This document shows positions 6,642 through 13,909 of a stretch of DNA of 14,520 nt, piece after piece; within the stretch, counting starts at the first letter, position 1, and each line of letters begins with the position of its first letter. The notes below the pieces were generated by a model that was not told the origin of the DNA, did not search any database, and saw only the letters and a list, made by a program, of their open reading frames with translations. A program made the translations under genes and the position numbers. Location: assembly GCA_027858595.1 (NCBI GenBank), contig JAQICK010000045.1, positions 1-14,520 on the forward strand, given 5' to 3'. The DNA comes from Melioribacteraceae bacterium (GTDB lineage: Bacteria; Bacteroidota; Ignavibacteria; Ignavibacteriales; Melioribacteraceae).

Positions 6642-8369
6642 ATGAACATCGATAAAAACTTATTAAAGCTAACCTCTAAAACAAAATCATCATTTGTTAT
6701 TTCAATCATTAGTGGAGTTGCAGCATCTGCCTTTACAATTCTACTTGCTTATTATTTAGCGAAATCTATTAACCAAATATTTTTAGAAAACAAATCTCTG
6801 CCCGACGTTTATAACTATTTGATAATTTTTATCCTTGCAGCTCTTCTAAAAGCATTTTTTATTTGGTATGAAAAAAGCAAAATTGATATAGTTGTTGGTG
6901 ATGTAAAAAAGAACTTAAGAGAAGCAATTAACAAAAAATTATTTGCAGATAAAGAAACAATTCTTCTAGATAAAAAAAGTGGTGAACTTTCCAATACTGT
7001 TATTAAAGGAGTTGAAGCATTAGATGCATATTTTAGCGAGTATTTACCGCAATTGTTTTTATCTGCATTAACTCCAATTCTAATATTAATTTTTGTTTTC
7101 CCAATCGATATTTTGTCTGGAGTTGTTTTTGTTGTTACTGCTCCTGTAATTCCAATTCTAATGTATTTAATCGGTTCAACAGCAGAGGACTTAAATAGAA
7201 AACAATGGAAATCGTTAAACAGAATGAGTGGACATTTTTTGGATGTGCTACAGGGAATTACAACGTTAAAAATATTCAATAGAGCTAAGGATGAAATTAA
7301 AAGAATTGAAGAAATAAGCAATTCCTTTAAATCATCAACAATGAAAGTATTAAAAATAGCATTTCTATCCGCTCTTGTTTCAGAGTTGCTTTCAACAATT
7401 AGCATTGCAATAATTGCTGTAGAAGTTGGATTGCGTTTGATGTATGGTAAAATGGAATTTGAAAGTGCACTCTTTGTTTTAATCCTTGCACCCGAATTTT
7501 ATCTGCCCTTGCGGCAACTCGGAGTCAGATATCACGCAGGCTTGGAAGGAATTGCTGCATTTAAGTCAATACAAAAACTACTTAATAGTGGCAGTGATAA
7601 TACTTATAAAGAAAGTTCCTTCTCTAAAGTTCAAAATGGAAATATTGAATTCAAAAATGTAACATTCAGTTTCCCAAATAGAGATAACAAAACTTTAGAT
7701 GATATTTCATTCACAATAGAAAGTGGTAAAACTACTGCCATTGTTGGTGAATCTGGATCGGGCAAATCAACTATAATAAATTTGTTAATGCAATTTTTAG
7801 AACCCGATTCAGGCGAAATACTAATTAGCAAAAATAATCTGCTAAATATTTCAGAGGATAAATGGTATAATCAAGTTAGTTTGGTTTCGCAAACACCGCA
7901 TATTTTTCATAAATCAATTTATGAAAACATCTCCATTGCTAATGAGAATGCGACTGAAAATGATATTATTGAAGCTGCAAAAAATGCTTTTGTTCACGAT
8001 ACAATAATTAAGTTTAACGATGGCTATCAATCTATTGTAGGTGAAAGGGGAGCAACACTAAGCGGTGGTGAAATACAACGTATTGCTTTAGCTCGTGCGT
8101 TTCTAAAAAATTCTCCAATTCTGCTTATGGATGAACCAACATCAAGTATAGATTCAATTTATGAAAAAGGATTAGTTGCATCAATTAAAAAACTATCCGC
8201 TGGTAAAACAGTTGTTATTGTTGCTCACAGATTAAACACAATACTTAGTGCTGACACAATAATTGTTCTTGATAAAGGAAAAACTATTGGTCAAGGAACT
8301 CACTCCGAATTACTAAACTCAAATGTAAAATATCAAAATTTGTATAACACATTTAAGAGGGAAATGTGA
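6642..8369 (+). CDS. cydD: thiol reductant ABC exporter subunit CydD (transmembrane plus ATPase)
   Basis: This is one half of the heterodimeric CydDC exporter, which moves cysteine and glutathione to the periplasm and is needed for bd oxidase assembly. It has 575 residues. The membrane half keeps strong CydD signatures: SEYLPQ, TAPVIPILMYLIG, LNRMSGHFLDVLQG and LILAPEFYLPLRQLG. The ATPase half has Walker A GESGSGKST (369-377), signature LSGGE (473-477), Walker B ending in D497-E498 and an H-loop in VAHRLNTIL. The frame is open upstream to a TTG at 6594, but that start would lie just after the repeat. The ATG at 6642 fits the family N terminus, although its ribosome binding site is weak, unlike those of cydA and cydB. 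It overlaps cydC by 4 bp. Confidence 0.95.
   Translation: MNIDKNLLKLTSKTKSSFVISIISGVAASAFTILLAYYLAKSINQIFLENKSLPDVYNYLIIFILAALLKAFFIWYEKSKIDIVVGDVKKNLREAINKKLFADKETILLDKKSGELSNTVIKGVEALDAYFSEYLPQLFLSALTPILILIFVFPIDILSGVVFVVTAPVIPILMYLIGSTAEDLNRKQWKSLNRMSGHFLDVLQGITTLKIFNRAKDEIKRIEEISNSFKSSTMKVLKIAFLSALVSELLSTISIAIIAVEVGLRLMYGKMEFESALFVLILAPEFYLPLRQLGVRYHAGLEGIAAFKSIQKLLNSGSDNTYKESSFSKVQNGNIEFKNVTFSFPNRDNKTLDDISFTIESGKTTAIVGESGSGKSTIINLLMQFLEPDSGEILISKNNLLNISEDKWYNQVSLVSQTPHIFHKSIYENISIANENATENDIIEAAKNAFVHDTIIKFNDGYQSIVGERGATLSGGEIQRIALARAFLKNSPILLMDEPTSSIDSIYEKGLVASIKKLSAGKTVVIVAHRLNTILSADTIIVLDKGKTIGQGTHSELLNSNVKYQNLYNTFKREM
8355..8368 (+). promoter_or_regulatory. ribosome binding site and GTG start of cydC inside the cydD 3' end
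   Basis: AAGAGGG at 8355-8361 is followed by 4 bases and the GTG at 8366-8368. The cydD stop TGA is 8367-8369. The ATG at 8364 would be followed directly by TGA, so GTG is the only sensible start. This fixes the cydC N terminus at MKHTLIKILKLL. Confidence 0.75.
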
Positions 8370-10072
8370 AACATACTTTGATTAAAATATTAAAACTACT
8401 TTCCCCTTATAAATGGTGGATGTTGTTAGCATCTCTTGTCGGATTTTTAACAATTGGTAGTAGCATTGGGTTGTTAATGACATCCGCATACATAATTGCA
8501 AAAGCTGCACTTCATCCACACATTGGTGAATTATCTGTTGGGATTGTTGGCGTTCGCTTCTTTGGAATTTCTCGTGGACTACTGCGGTATGCCGAAAGAC
8601 TTTTTTCACACGAAGTAACATTTGCTTTGCTCGCAAAATTTAGAGTTTGGTTCTTCAAATCAATCGAGCCTCTTTTCCCCTCTAAAACTGGGCGTTTTAC
8701 AAGTGGAGATTTATTAACAAGAGTTGTTTCCGATGTAGAAAATTTAGAACACATTTTTATTCGCGTAATTTCCCCACCATTTATTGCACTTGCTGTTGCA
8801 CTTGCAGTCTCAATTATATTTGCATTTTTTAATCATACTCTTATAATTGCTTTTTTAATACCGTATTTATTAGCTGGTGTTGGAGTTCCGTTTCTGACTT
8901 ACAAATTAAGTGCAAAATATGGCGAAGACATTATTTTATTACGTTCACGATTAACAGAAATTTCTCTTGATGGAATTGAAGGGAAACGTGAATTAATATC
9001 TTTTGGCAAGGTAGAGAAACACAACGCAGAATTTAATGATGTAAACCAAAGGATAATAAAGCTTCAACGTAAAATGAAACTAATTAGCGGAATGAATGAA
9101 AGCCTAATAGGGCTGATGATGAACATTGCAGTAATAACAATATTTGTTGCTTCTGTTCCACTTGTTAAAAGTAATCTTATTAGTGGAACTTCATTATCCG
9201 TCCTTGCACTTGGAACAATGGCGGCATTTGAGGCAGTTTTACCTATACCTTTGGCACTTCAATATCTAAATAGTAGCATCAAAGCTGGAGATAGATTATT
9301 CCAAATAACTGAGCAAGTTGTTGAAGACAAAGAAGCTATAACTCATGAACTGAAAGGTGAAAACATTGAGCTTACTAATGTTAATTTTTCTTATACTGCG
9401 AATGAAGAAGTTCTTAAAGAGATTTCCATTAAAATTAATACAAAAGAAAAAATTGCAATTATTGGTGGAAGCGGAGCTGGTAAATCGTCCATTATTAATT
9501 TGTTGTTAAACTTTTGGAAAATCAATTCGGGTTCTATAACTATTGATAACATTGACTATAAAGGAATTTCCGAAGAAGAAATAAGAGAAAAATATTCAGT
9601 AATTCCTCAAAAAGTATTTCTGTTTAGCGATACGTTAAAAGGTAATTTACTTATTGCAAAACCAGATGCAACCGATGAAGAGTTATGGGCAGCACTACAA
9701 AAAGCAGAATTAAAAGAGTTTGCAGAAACATTACCAAACAAATTAAACACGTGGATTGGTAACCATGGGAAGCAACTAAGTGGTGGTGAAAGAAAACGTG
9801 TTGCAATTGCAAGAGCAATTTTAAGAGATGCTGAAATATTTATCTGCGATGAAATTACAGCCGACCTCGATTCAGTAAATGAAATGAATATTATAAACAC
9901 AATTCATTCTGTAACAAAAGAAAAATCTTTAATATTTATTACACACCGTCTGGTTGATATGGATAAATATAATTCAATCTATTTATTAGAAAACGGAGAA
10001 ATTATTTCAAAAGGCACACATTCACATTTATTGACAAATTCTGAAAAGTATAAAGAATATATTGAACAATAA
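8366..10072 (+). CDS. cydC: thiol reductant ABC exporter subunit CydC (transmembrane plus ATPase)
   Basis: This is the partner of CydD in the cysteine/glutathione exporter, with 568 residues. The membrane half shows family signatures: ASLVGFLTIGSSIGLLMTSAYII, RGLLRYAERLFSHEVTFALL, GDLLTRVVSDVENLEHIFIRVISP and a later AAFEAVLPIPLALQYL. The ATPase half has Walker A GGSGAGKSS (367-375), signature QLSGGE (470-475), Walker B ending in D495-E496 and an H-loop in FITHRL. The residue after the catalytic glutamate is isoleucine (DEITADLDS) where DEPT is usual. The start is a GTG at 8366 whose first four bases (GTGA) overlap the cydD stop. AAGAGGG (8355-8361) lies 4 bases upstream and supports it. Translational coupling with cydD would keep the two subunits balanced. 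Confidence 0.95.
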   Translation: MKHTLIKILKLLSPYKWWMLLASLVGFLTIGSSIGLLMTSAYIIAKAALHPHIGELSVGIVGVRFFGISRGLLRYAERLFSHEVTFALLAKFRVWFFKSIEPLFPSKTGRFTSGDLLTRVVSDVENLEHIFIRVISPPFIALAVALAVSIIFAFFNHTLIIAFLIPYLLAGVGVPFLTYKLSAKYGEDIILLRSRLTEISLDGIEGKRELISFGKVEKHNAEFNDVNQRIIKLQRKMKLISGMNESLIGLMMNIAVITIFVASVPLVKSNLISGTSLSVLALGTMAAFEAVLPIPLALQYLNSSIKAGDRLFQITEQVVEDKEAITHELKGENIELTNVNFSYTANEEVLKEISIKINTKEKIAIIGGSGAGKSSIINLLLNFWKINSGSITIDNIDYKGISEEEIREKYSVIPQKVFLFSDTLKGNLLIAKPDATDEELWAALQKAELKEFAETLPNKLNTWIGNHGKQLSGGERKRVAIARAILRDAEIFICDEITADLDSVNEMNIINTIHSVTKEKSLIFITHRLVDMDKYNSIYLLENGEIISKGTHSHLLTNSEKYKEYIEQ

Positions 10073-10080
10073 GATAAAAG

Positions 10081-10103
10081 TAATATTTTAATATAAAATA
10101 TTA
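10081..10103. repeat. AT-only 10-bp inverted repeat after cydC
   Basis: TAATATTTTA (10081-10090) and TAAAATATTA (10094-10103) are exact reverse complements around ATA, starting 8 bases after the cydC stop. With no G-C pairs and no T-run it would be a weak terminator. It could be an operator or a chance product of AT-rich sequence. A single TAnnTTTG match (TATATTTG, 10121-10128) follows, which could be a -7 element for the next gene, but no -33 element sits at the expected distance. Confidence 0.35.
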
Positions 10104-10158
10104 TTGTAATTCAAAAATCGTATATTTGTTTTCAAATTTTTAATAATATGTATTTTTA

Positions 10159-11124
10159 ATGCTCAATAAATTTAAACAGATAAAATCTACTCTTCAATTT
10201 AAAGTATTCCGTAAAGTTGGTAAAGTTTGCAGTCTTGACCGCTTTAGAAAAATCTTATCTTTCTTAAGCCATTATGTTGGTGGTACATTTAGAAGATTAG
10301 ACAAAAACCATCTTTTCCTTTCAGCAGCAGGTATTGCATATTCAATTATTTTAAGCGTTGTGCCTTTGGTGCTAATAGTGTTTTCTGTTTTAGGCAGTAT
10401 GATTGATGTTGTAACCATCGAAGAACAGGTAAATACAGCAATTGATGGACTAATTCCATACGCTGATGCTGCAGATTACATGAAAAATTTCATCCTTTCC
10501 AGAATTCCCGAAGTTGTAAAATATAAATCTCTTGCTGGTAGTATTGGTTTACTTGGGCTTTTCTTTACTTCCACTTGGCTGTTTAGTAGTATGCGAACAA
10601 TTTTAAATAAAATATTTAGAGTTGAAGAAAGCAAAGGTGCTTTAATTGGATTGTTGCGCGATTTTGCAATGGTTTTATTAGTATTAGTATTTGTTTTACT
10701 ATCAACATATTTGTTGCCAACAATAAATTTCTTTGTTTCACTTACTGAAAAAGTTGATATCCTCGAGCGGTTTGCTCTTGGTGAAGTTATTCATGCCCTT
10801 GTGCCTTACATTTCAGTTTTATTGATGTTTCTTATGTTTTATATGTTTTATTCATTTATTCCCTATGTGAGAATGCACTATAAAGTTCCAATAGCTTCTG
10901 CGCTATGGGCTACAATTTTATGGGAGGCTGTTCGTTGGCTTTTTAATTATTACGTAACAAGTTACTTAGCATTGAATAAACTCTACGGAACTTTTTTATT
11001 CTTTGCTGTTGTTATGTTTTGGATTTTTTATGCTTCAATGGTATTTCTCGTCGGGGCTGAAATTGGTCAGTTATACCGTGAACGAAGAGACGCGAGACGT
11101 GGAATTATTTGGGAGAAAGATTGA
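10159..11124 (+). CDS. YihY/BrkB-family inner-membrane protein
   Basis: This is an integral membrane protein of 321 residues from the family once misnamed ribonuclease BN (YihY, BrkB). Hydrophobic segments lie at about 56-80, 125-145, 168-188, 212-235, 245-265 and 277-303, giving six helices. Family features include LSAAGIAYSIILSVVPL in helix 1, STWLFSSMRTILNKIFRVEE, SFIPYVRMHYKVPIASALWATILWEAVRWLF and the closing VFLVGAEIGQLYRERRDARR. The N-terminal 50 residues are basic and probably cytoplasmic. The family has no firmly established biochemical function; nuclease activity was later attributed to another protein. The ATG at 10159 lacks an obvious ribosome binding site. It lies 86 bp after cydC and may have its own promoter. 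Its last 20 bases overlap the end of the convergent mobA. Confidence 0.88.
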   Translation: MLNKFKQIKSTLQFKVFRKVGKVCSLDRFRKILSFLSHYVGGTFRRLDKNHLFLSAAGIAYSIILSVVPLVLIVFSVLGSMIDVVTIEEQVNTAIDGLIPYADAADYMKNFILSRIPEVVKYKSLAGSIGLLGLFFTSTWLFSSMRTILNKIFRVEESKGALIGLLRDFAMVLLVLVFVLLSTYLLPTINFFVSLTEKVDILERFALGEVIHALVPYISVLLMFLMFYMFYSFIPYVRMHYKVPIASALWATILWEAVRWLFNYYVTSYLALNKLYGTFLFFAVVMFWIFYASMVFLVGAEIGQLYRERRDARRGIIWEKD

Positions 11125-11737
11125 TTTTCTCTAAAATTAGATCATAATCTTCTTGTCTATTCATGTTTAAAAATGTTCCATCTTTATAAAAATCCAAATT
11201 TTTTGCTTCAACAATTTCTGCACCAACCAAATCTAATAAAGATAAAACATTGCACTTACGTTTTTTCTGATTCGGATTTCTAACTTCATCTTCGTTGGTT
11301 TCTAATATGCTCTCAATTTTTGATAAAAGAGATTTAGAATATTTACCGGCTAATTGTTGAATGAAACCATCTGCTCGACATACTGTTATTGGATGTTCAG
11401 TTTCAAAGTCTATTAAATATTTAATAATTTGATGTGTCATTAGAGGAATATCGCACGATATAATAAAATTATTTTCTGTTTTTGAATTTAATAATCCAGA
11501 ATGAATTCCAGCAATTGGACCTTTGTGTTTGTATAGATCTTCATACATTGGGATATTCAGAAATTTATATTCATCTGGAGTATTTGTTATCAAAATAACT
11601 TCAGTAAAAAGCGATTGCATTAGTTTAACCACACGTTCAATAACTGTATAATCTCCAAGTTTCATAAAGGATTTATTTACTCCCATTCTTGAGCTTTTAC
11701 CACCACTAAGAATAATTCCAGTTATATTTTTATACAT
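11105..11737 (-). CDS. mobA: molybdenum cofactor guanylyltransferase MobA
   Basis: This enzyme transfers GMP from GTP to molybdopterin-Mo to give the guanine dinucleotide form of Moco in the cytoplasm. It has 210 residues. The GTP-binding start GIILSGGKSSRMGVNK (7-22) is typical. D67 precedes GPIAGI (73-78), CDIPLM holds the metal-binding D96, and FLNMN (189-193) matches the conserved FxNxN near the C terminus. The ATG at 11737 lies inside the end of moeA with a 16-bp overlap. Its ribosome binding site GGAG (11748-11751 on the minus strand) is made by moeA codons about 10 bases upstream, so translation is probably coupled. It is the last gene of the Moco operon in this window. Confidence 0.92.
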   Translation of the reverse strand: MYKNITGIILSGGKSSRMGVNKSFMKLGDYTVIERVVKLMQSLFTEVILITNTPDEYKFLNIPMYEDLYKHKGPIAGIHSGLLNSKTENNFIISCDIPLMTHQIIKYLIDFETEHPITVCRADGFIQQLAGKYSKSLLSKIESILETNEDEVRNPNQKKRKCNVLSLLDLVGAEIVEAKNLDFYKDGTFLNMNRQEDYDLILEKINLSPK

Positions 11738-12945
11738 TCAACTAAATCTCCTTTTTCATATATGTTTTTCTCTTCATCCAAAATCACCAAGCAATTTGAA
11801 TTACTTAAACCCGCCATATTTCCAGATGATTGAGAACTTTGATTCCCTACTTCATATGATTTGGTTTCATCGCTAAGTGTAAAAGTGCTCCTCACAAAAT
11901 GACGCTTGGAATCCTTCTTCTTGAATATTGATTTTGCTTTCGCATAGAATCTATTATTAAAAGTAGTTTTATAAAACTCCTCCAATGCTGGAATTAAGAA
12001 AGCATGCAAATTAACAAAGGAAGAGACTGGGTTGCCAGCTAATCCAAAAACTAATTTATGTTTCCCATTTTTTTGAAAAACACCAAAATAGATTGGCTTG
12101 CCTGGTTTAATATATGCACGCCAGAATTTTCTTTCTACTCCCAACTCTTCGAACACTTCTTTTAAAAAATCATATTTGCCAACTGAAACACCACCAGTTG
12201 TTAGTAGAATATCGATGTCGCTAGCTAAAGCTAATTTGATTTTTTCTTTTATTGTCTCTTTATCATCGATTGAAAATCCTAAATTAACTCCCTCTAAATT
12301 GAACTGTTTTAATAAAGCCAAAATTGAATATATATTTGTTGCTCGTATTTTGTCCTCTGTGGGTGTTTCGTCTAAGTCAACCAATTCATCGCCAGTTGAA
12401 AAGACAGCAACTTTCAGCGGTTGATAAACTGTTACACTTGATTTTCCACAATCGGCAAGCGCAGAAATATTTGCAGTGGAGATCAAAGTATTTTGTGGAA
12501 CTGCAATTTGATTGTTTCTTAAATTCTCTCCCATTTTTCGAATATTCATTCCTTGGAATAATCTTGTTCCCTCAACTAATTTCACATAGTCATTCTCAAT
12601 TATTACATCTTCAATAGGAATAACTGCATTACATCCTTCGGGAATTTTTCCGCCAGTCATAATGCTTACTGTGGTTTTGTCGGTAAGAGAAAACTTAGAA
12701 AAATTTCCTGCAGATATTTCACCAATTAATTTCCAAGAATTTATACTTTTATTTAAGATAATTGCATATCCATCAACTGCCGAATTATCAAAAGAAGGTT
12801 GATTTATATCTGATAAAACATCACATGACAACACGTGATTAGTAGAGTTTAACAACTCGACTTCAATTCCTTTCTTCTCTAAAAGTAAAATGTTTTCTTT
12901 AACTATTTTAAGAGCTTCACTATATGATAGCATTGTTTCACTCAC
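11722..12945 (-). CDS. moeA: molybdopterin molybdenumtransferase MoeA
   Basis: This enzyme inserts molybdate into adenylylated molybdopterin. It has 407 residues from the GTG at 12945, near the usual length. Conserved blocks are DNSAVDGYA (53-61), IMTGGKIPEGCNAV (95-108), STGDEL (183-188), TTGGVSVGKYDF (249-260), KPGKP (280-284) and LAGNPVSS (302-309). QSSGNMAGLSNSN near 372-384 is the C-terminal domain motif. Two starts are possible. The GTG at 12945 abuts the MOSC stop codon directly. The ATG at 12933 gives MLSYSEALKIV, which matches typical MoeA N termini better. Neither has a strong ribosome binding site (only purine-rich GTGAGTGAAA), so the extra four residues are uncertain. No mogA/moaB partner for the adenylylation step is present in the window. 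Confidence 0.95.
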   Translation of the reverse strand: MSETMLSYSEALKIVKENILLLEKKGIEVELLNSTNHVLSCDVLSDINQPSFDNSAVDGYAIILNKSINSWKLIGEISAGNFSKFSLTDKTTVSIMTGGKIPEGCNAVIPIEDVIIENDYVKLVEGTRLFQGMNIRKMGENLRNNQIAVPQNTLISTANISALADCGKSSVTVYQPLKVAVFSTGDELVDLDETPTEDKIRATNIYSILALLKQFNLEGVNLGFSIDDKETIKEKIKLALASDIDILLTTGGVSVGKYDFLKEVFEELGVERKFWRAYIKPGKPIYFGVFQKNGKHKLVFGLAGNPVSSFVNLHAFLIPALEEFYKTTFNNRFYAKAKSIFKKKDSKRHFVRSTFTLSDETKSYEVGNQSSQSSGNMAGLSNSNCLVILDEEKNIYEKGDLVECIKI

Positions 12946-13407
12946 TTAATTTATTACTTCTACATTATCATCCACAAAAATATCTCCATTATGTATCACC
13001 TTGGCAAATATACCTTCGGTTGGCATAACACAATTGCCTACCTTTACATATATTGCACATTTGTCATGGCACTCTTTGCCTATCTGAGTTATTTCAAGTT
13101 CAGCATGTTCACCAATCTTAACTCTCGAACCAATTTTAAGATTTGGAATATCAATAAATTCTGTTGTAATATTTTCGGCAAACATTCCTGGCTGAAGTTT
13201 GGGTAAAGTCTTACGCATTTTATCAATGCTTTCAATTGCTAGAAAACTGATTTGTCTATGCCAATTTCCTGCATGAGCATCACCATCAATTCCCCAATTT
13301 TCAATTAATTTTGCCGATGAAACATTCGATTTTGCAATACCCTTTCTTTTACTAGTTGAAATAGCTTTTATCTTTCCGGCAATTATAGTATTAGTCATAG
13401 CGTCCAT
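12946..13407 (-). CDS. stand-alone MOSC-domain protein in the Moco operon
   Basis: This is a 153-residue protein consisting almost wholly of a MOSC domain, the fold also found at the C terminus of Moco sulfurases. Visible signatures are GIDGDAHAGNWHRQIS (39-54), PGMFAENIT (73-81) and IGKECHDKC (109-117). C113 occupies the conserved cysteine position proposed to carry sulfur. The ATG at 13407 is supported by AAAGGAA (minus strand 13422-13416) 8 bases upstream, which overlaps the moaC stop. It sits between moaC and moeA, so it probably acts on Moco or its precursor, for example in sulfur transfer or cofactor handling. The exact reaction for small MOSC proteins like this one is not settled. Relatives are sometimes fused to a MogA/MoaB domain; no such domain is present here. 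Confidence 0.88.
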   Translation of the reverse strand: MDAMTNTIIAGKIKAISTSKRKGIAKSNVSSAKLIENWGIDGDAHAGNWHRQISFLAIESIDKMRKTLPKLQPGMFAENITTEFIDIPNLKIGSRVKIGEHAELEITQIGKECHDKCAIYVKVGNCVMPTEGIFAKVIHNGDIFVDDNVEVIN

Positions 13408-13421
13408 TTATTAAATTCCTT

Positions 13422-13907
13422 TCAATCTTCAGATGAATATTTATAATCACCACTCTTCCCACCAGTTTTGGAAAGCAAATGGATGTTTTTGATTTCAATT
13501 GATTTATCAACTCCTTTGCACATATCATAAACTGTTAATGCAGCAATGCTTGTTGCAGTAAGGGCTTCCATTTCAATACCGGTCTGCGAAGTAGTTTTAG
13601 CAAACGAAAATATTTCAACTGAAAAATCATTTTCGTTCAATTCCAATTTTACATCAACTTTTGAAATGAAAATATTGTGGCAAAGTGGAATTAGTTCAGA
13701 ACATTTTTTAGCAGCAGAGATTCCAGCAATTTTTGCAGTTGTTAATACATCGCCTTTTGAAATATTATTTTCAGCAACAAGATTAAAAACCTTCTCGCCC
13801 AAAATTACTTTCCCAAATGCCTCGGCTGTTCTGACAGTAGATGATTTTTCTGTTACGTCAACCATCAACGCTTTTCCACTCTTGTCAATATGTGATAACG
13901 TATTCAA
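13422..13907 (-). CDS. moaC: cyclic pyranopterin monophosphate synthase MoaC
   Basis: This enzyme, with MoaA, makes cyclic pyranopterin monophosphate from GTP; MoaC converts 3',8-cyclo-GTP. It has 161 residues, normal length. Active-site residues align with E. coli numbering: K51, H77 in PLCHN, E112 and E114 in GIEMEALT, D128 in VYDMCKG and K131. The C-terminal KTGGKSGDY is conserved. The start is a TTG at 13907. The next in-frame ATG at 13865 would remove LSHIDKSGKAL, a stretch conserved in the family. GGAGG lies 6 bases before the TTG, so TTG is well supported. The gene begins 2 bp after the moaA stop and ends 14 bp before the MOSC gene. Confidence 0.95.
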   Translation of the reverse strand: MNTLSHIDKSGKALMVDVTEKSSTVRTAEAFGKVILGEKVFNLVAENNISKGDVLTTAKIAGISAAKKCSELIPLCHNIFISKVDVKLELNENDFSVEIFSFAKTTSQTGIEMEALTATSIAALTVYDMCKGVDKSIEIKNIHLLSKTGGKSGDYKYSSED

Positions 13908-13909
13908 AT

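Noticed and set aside
6815..7405. Long minus-strand open frame (196 residues) inside cydD
   Set aside because: It is a shadow of the strongly conserved CydD frame, with no ribosome binding site or family resemblance.
10081..10103. Intrinsic terminator after cydC
   Set aside because: The stem has only A-T pairs and no T-run, so it is listed only as an inverted repeat.
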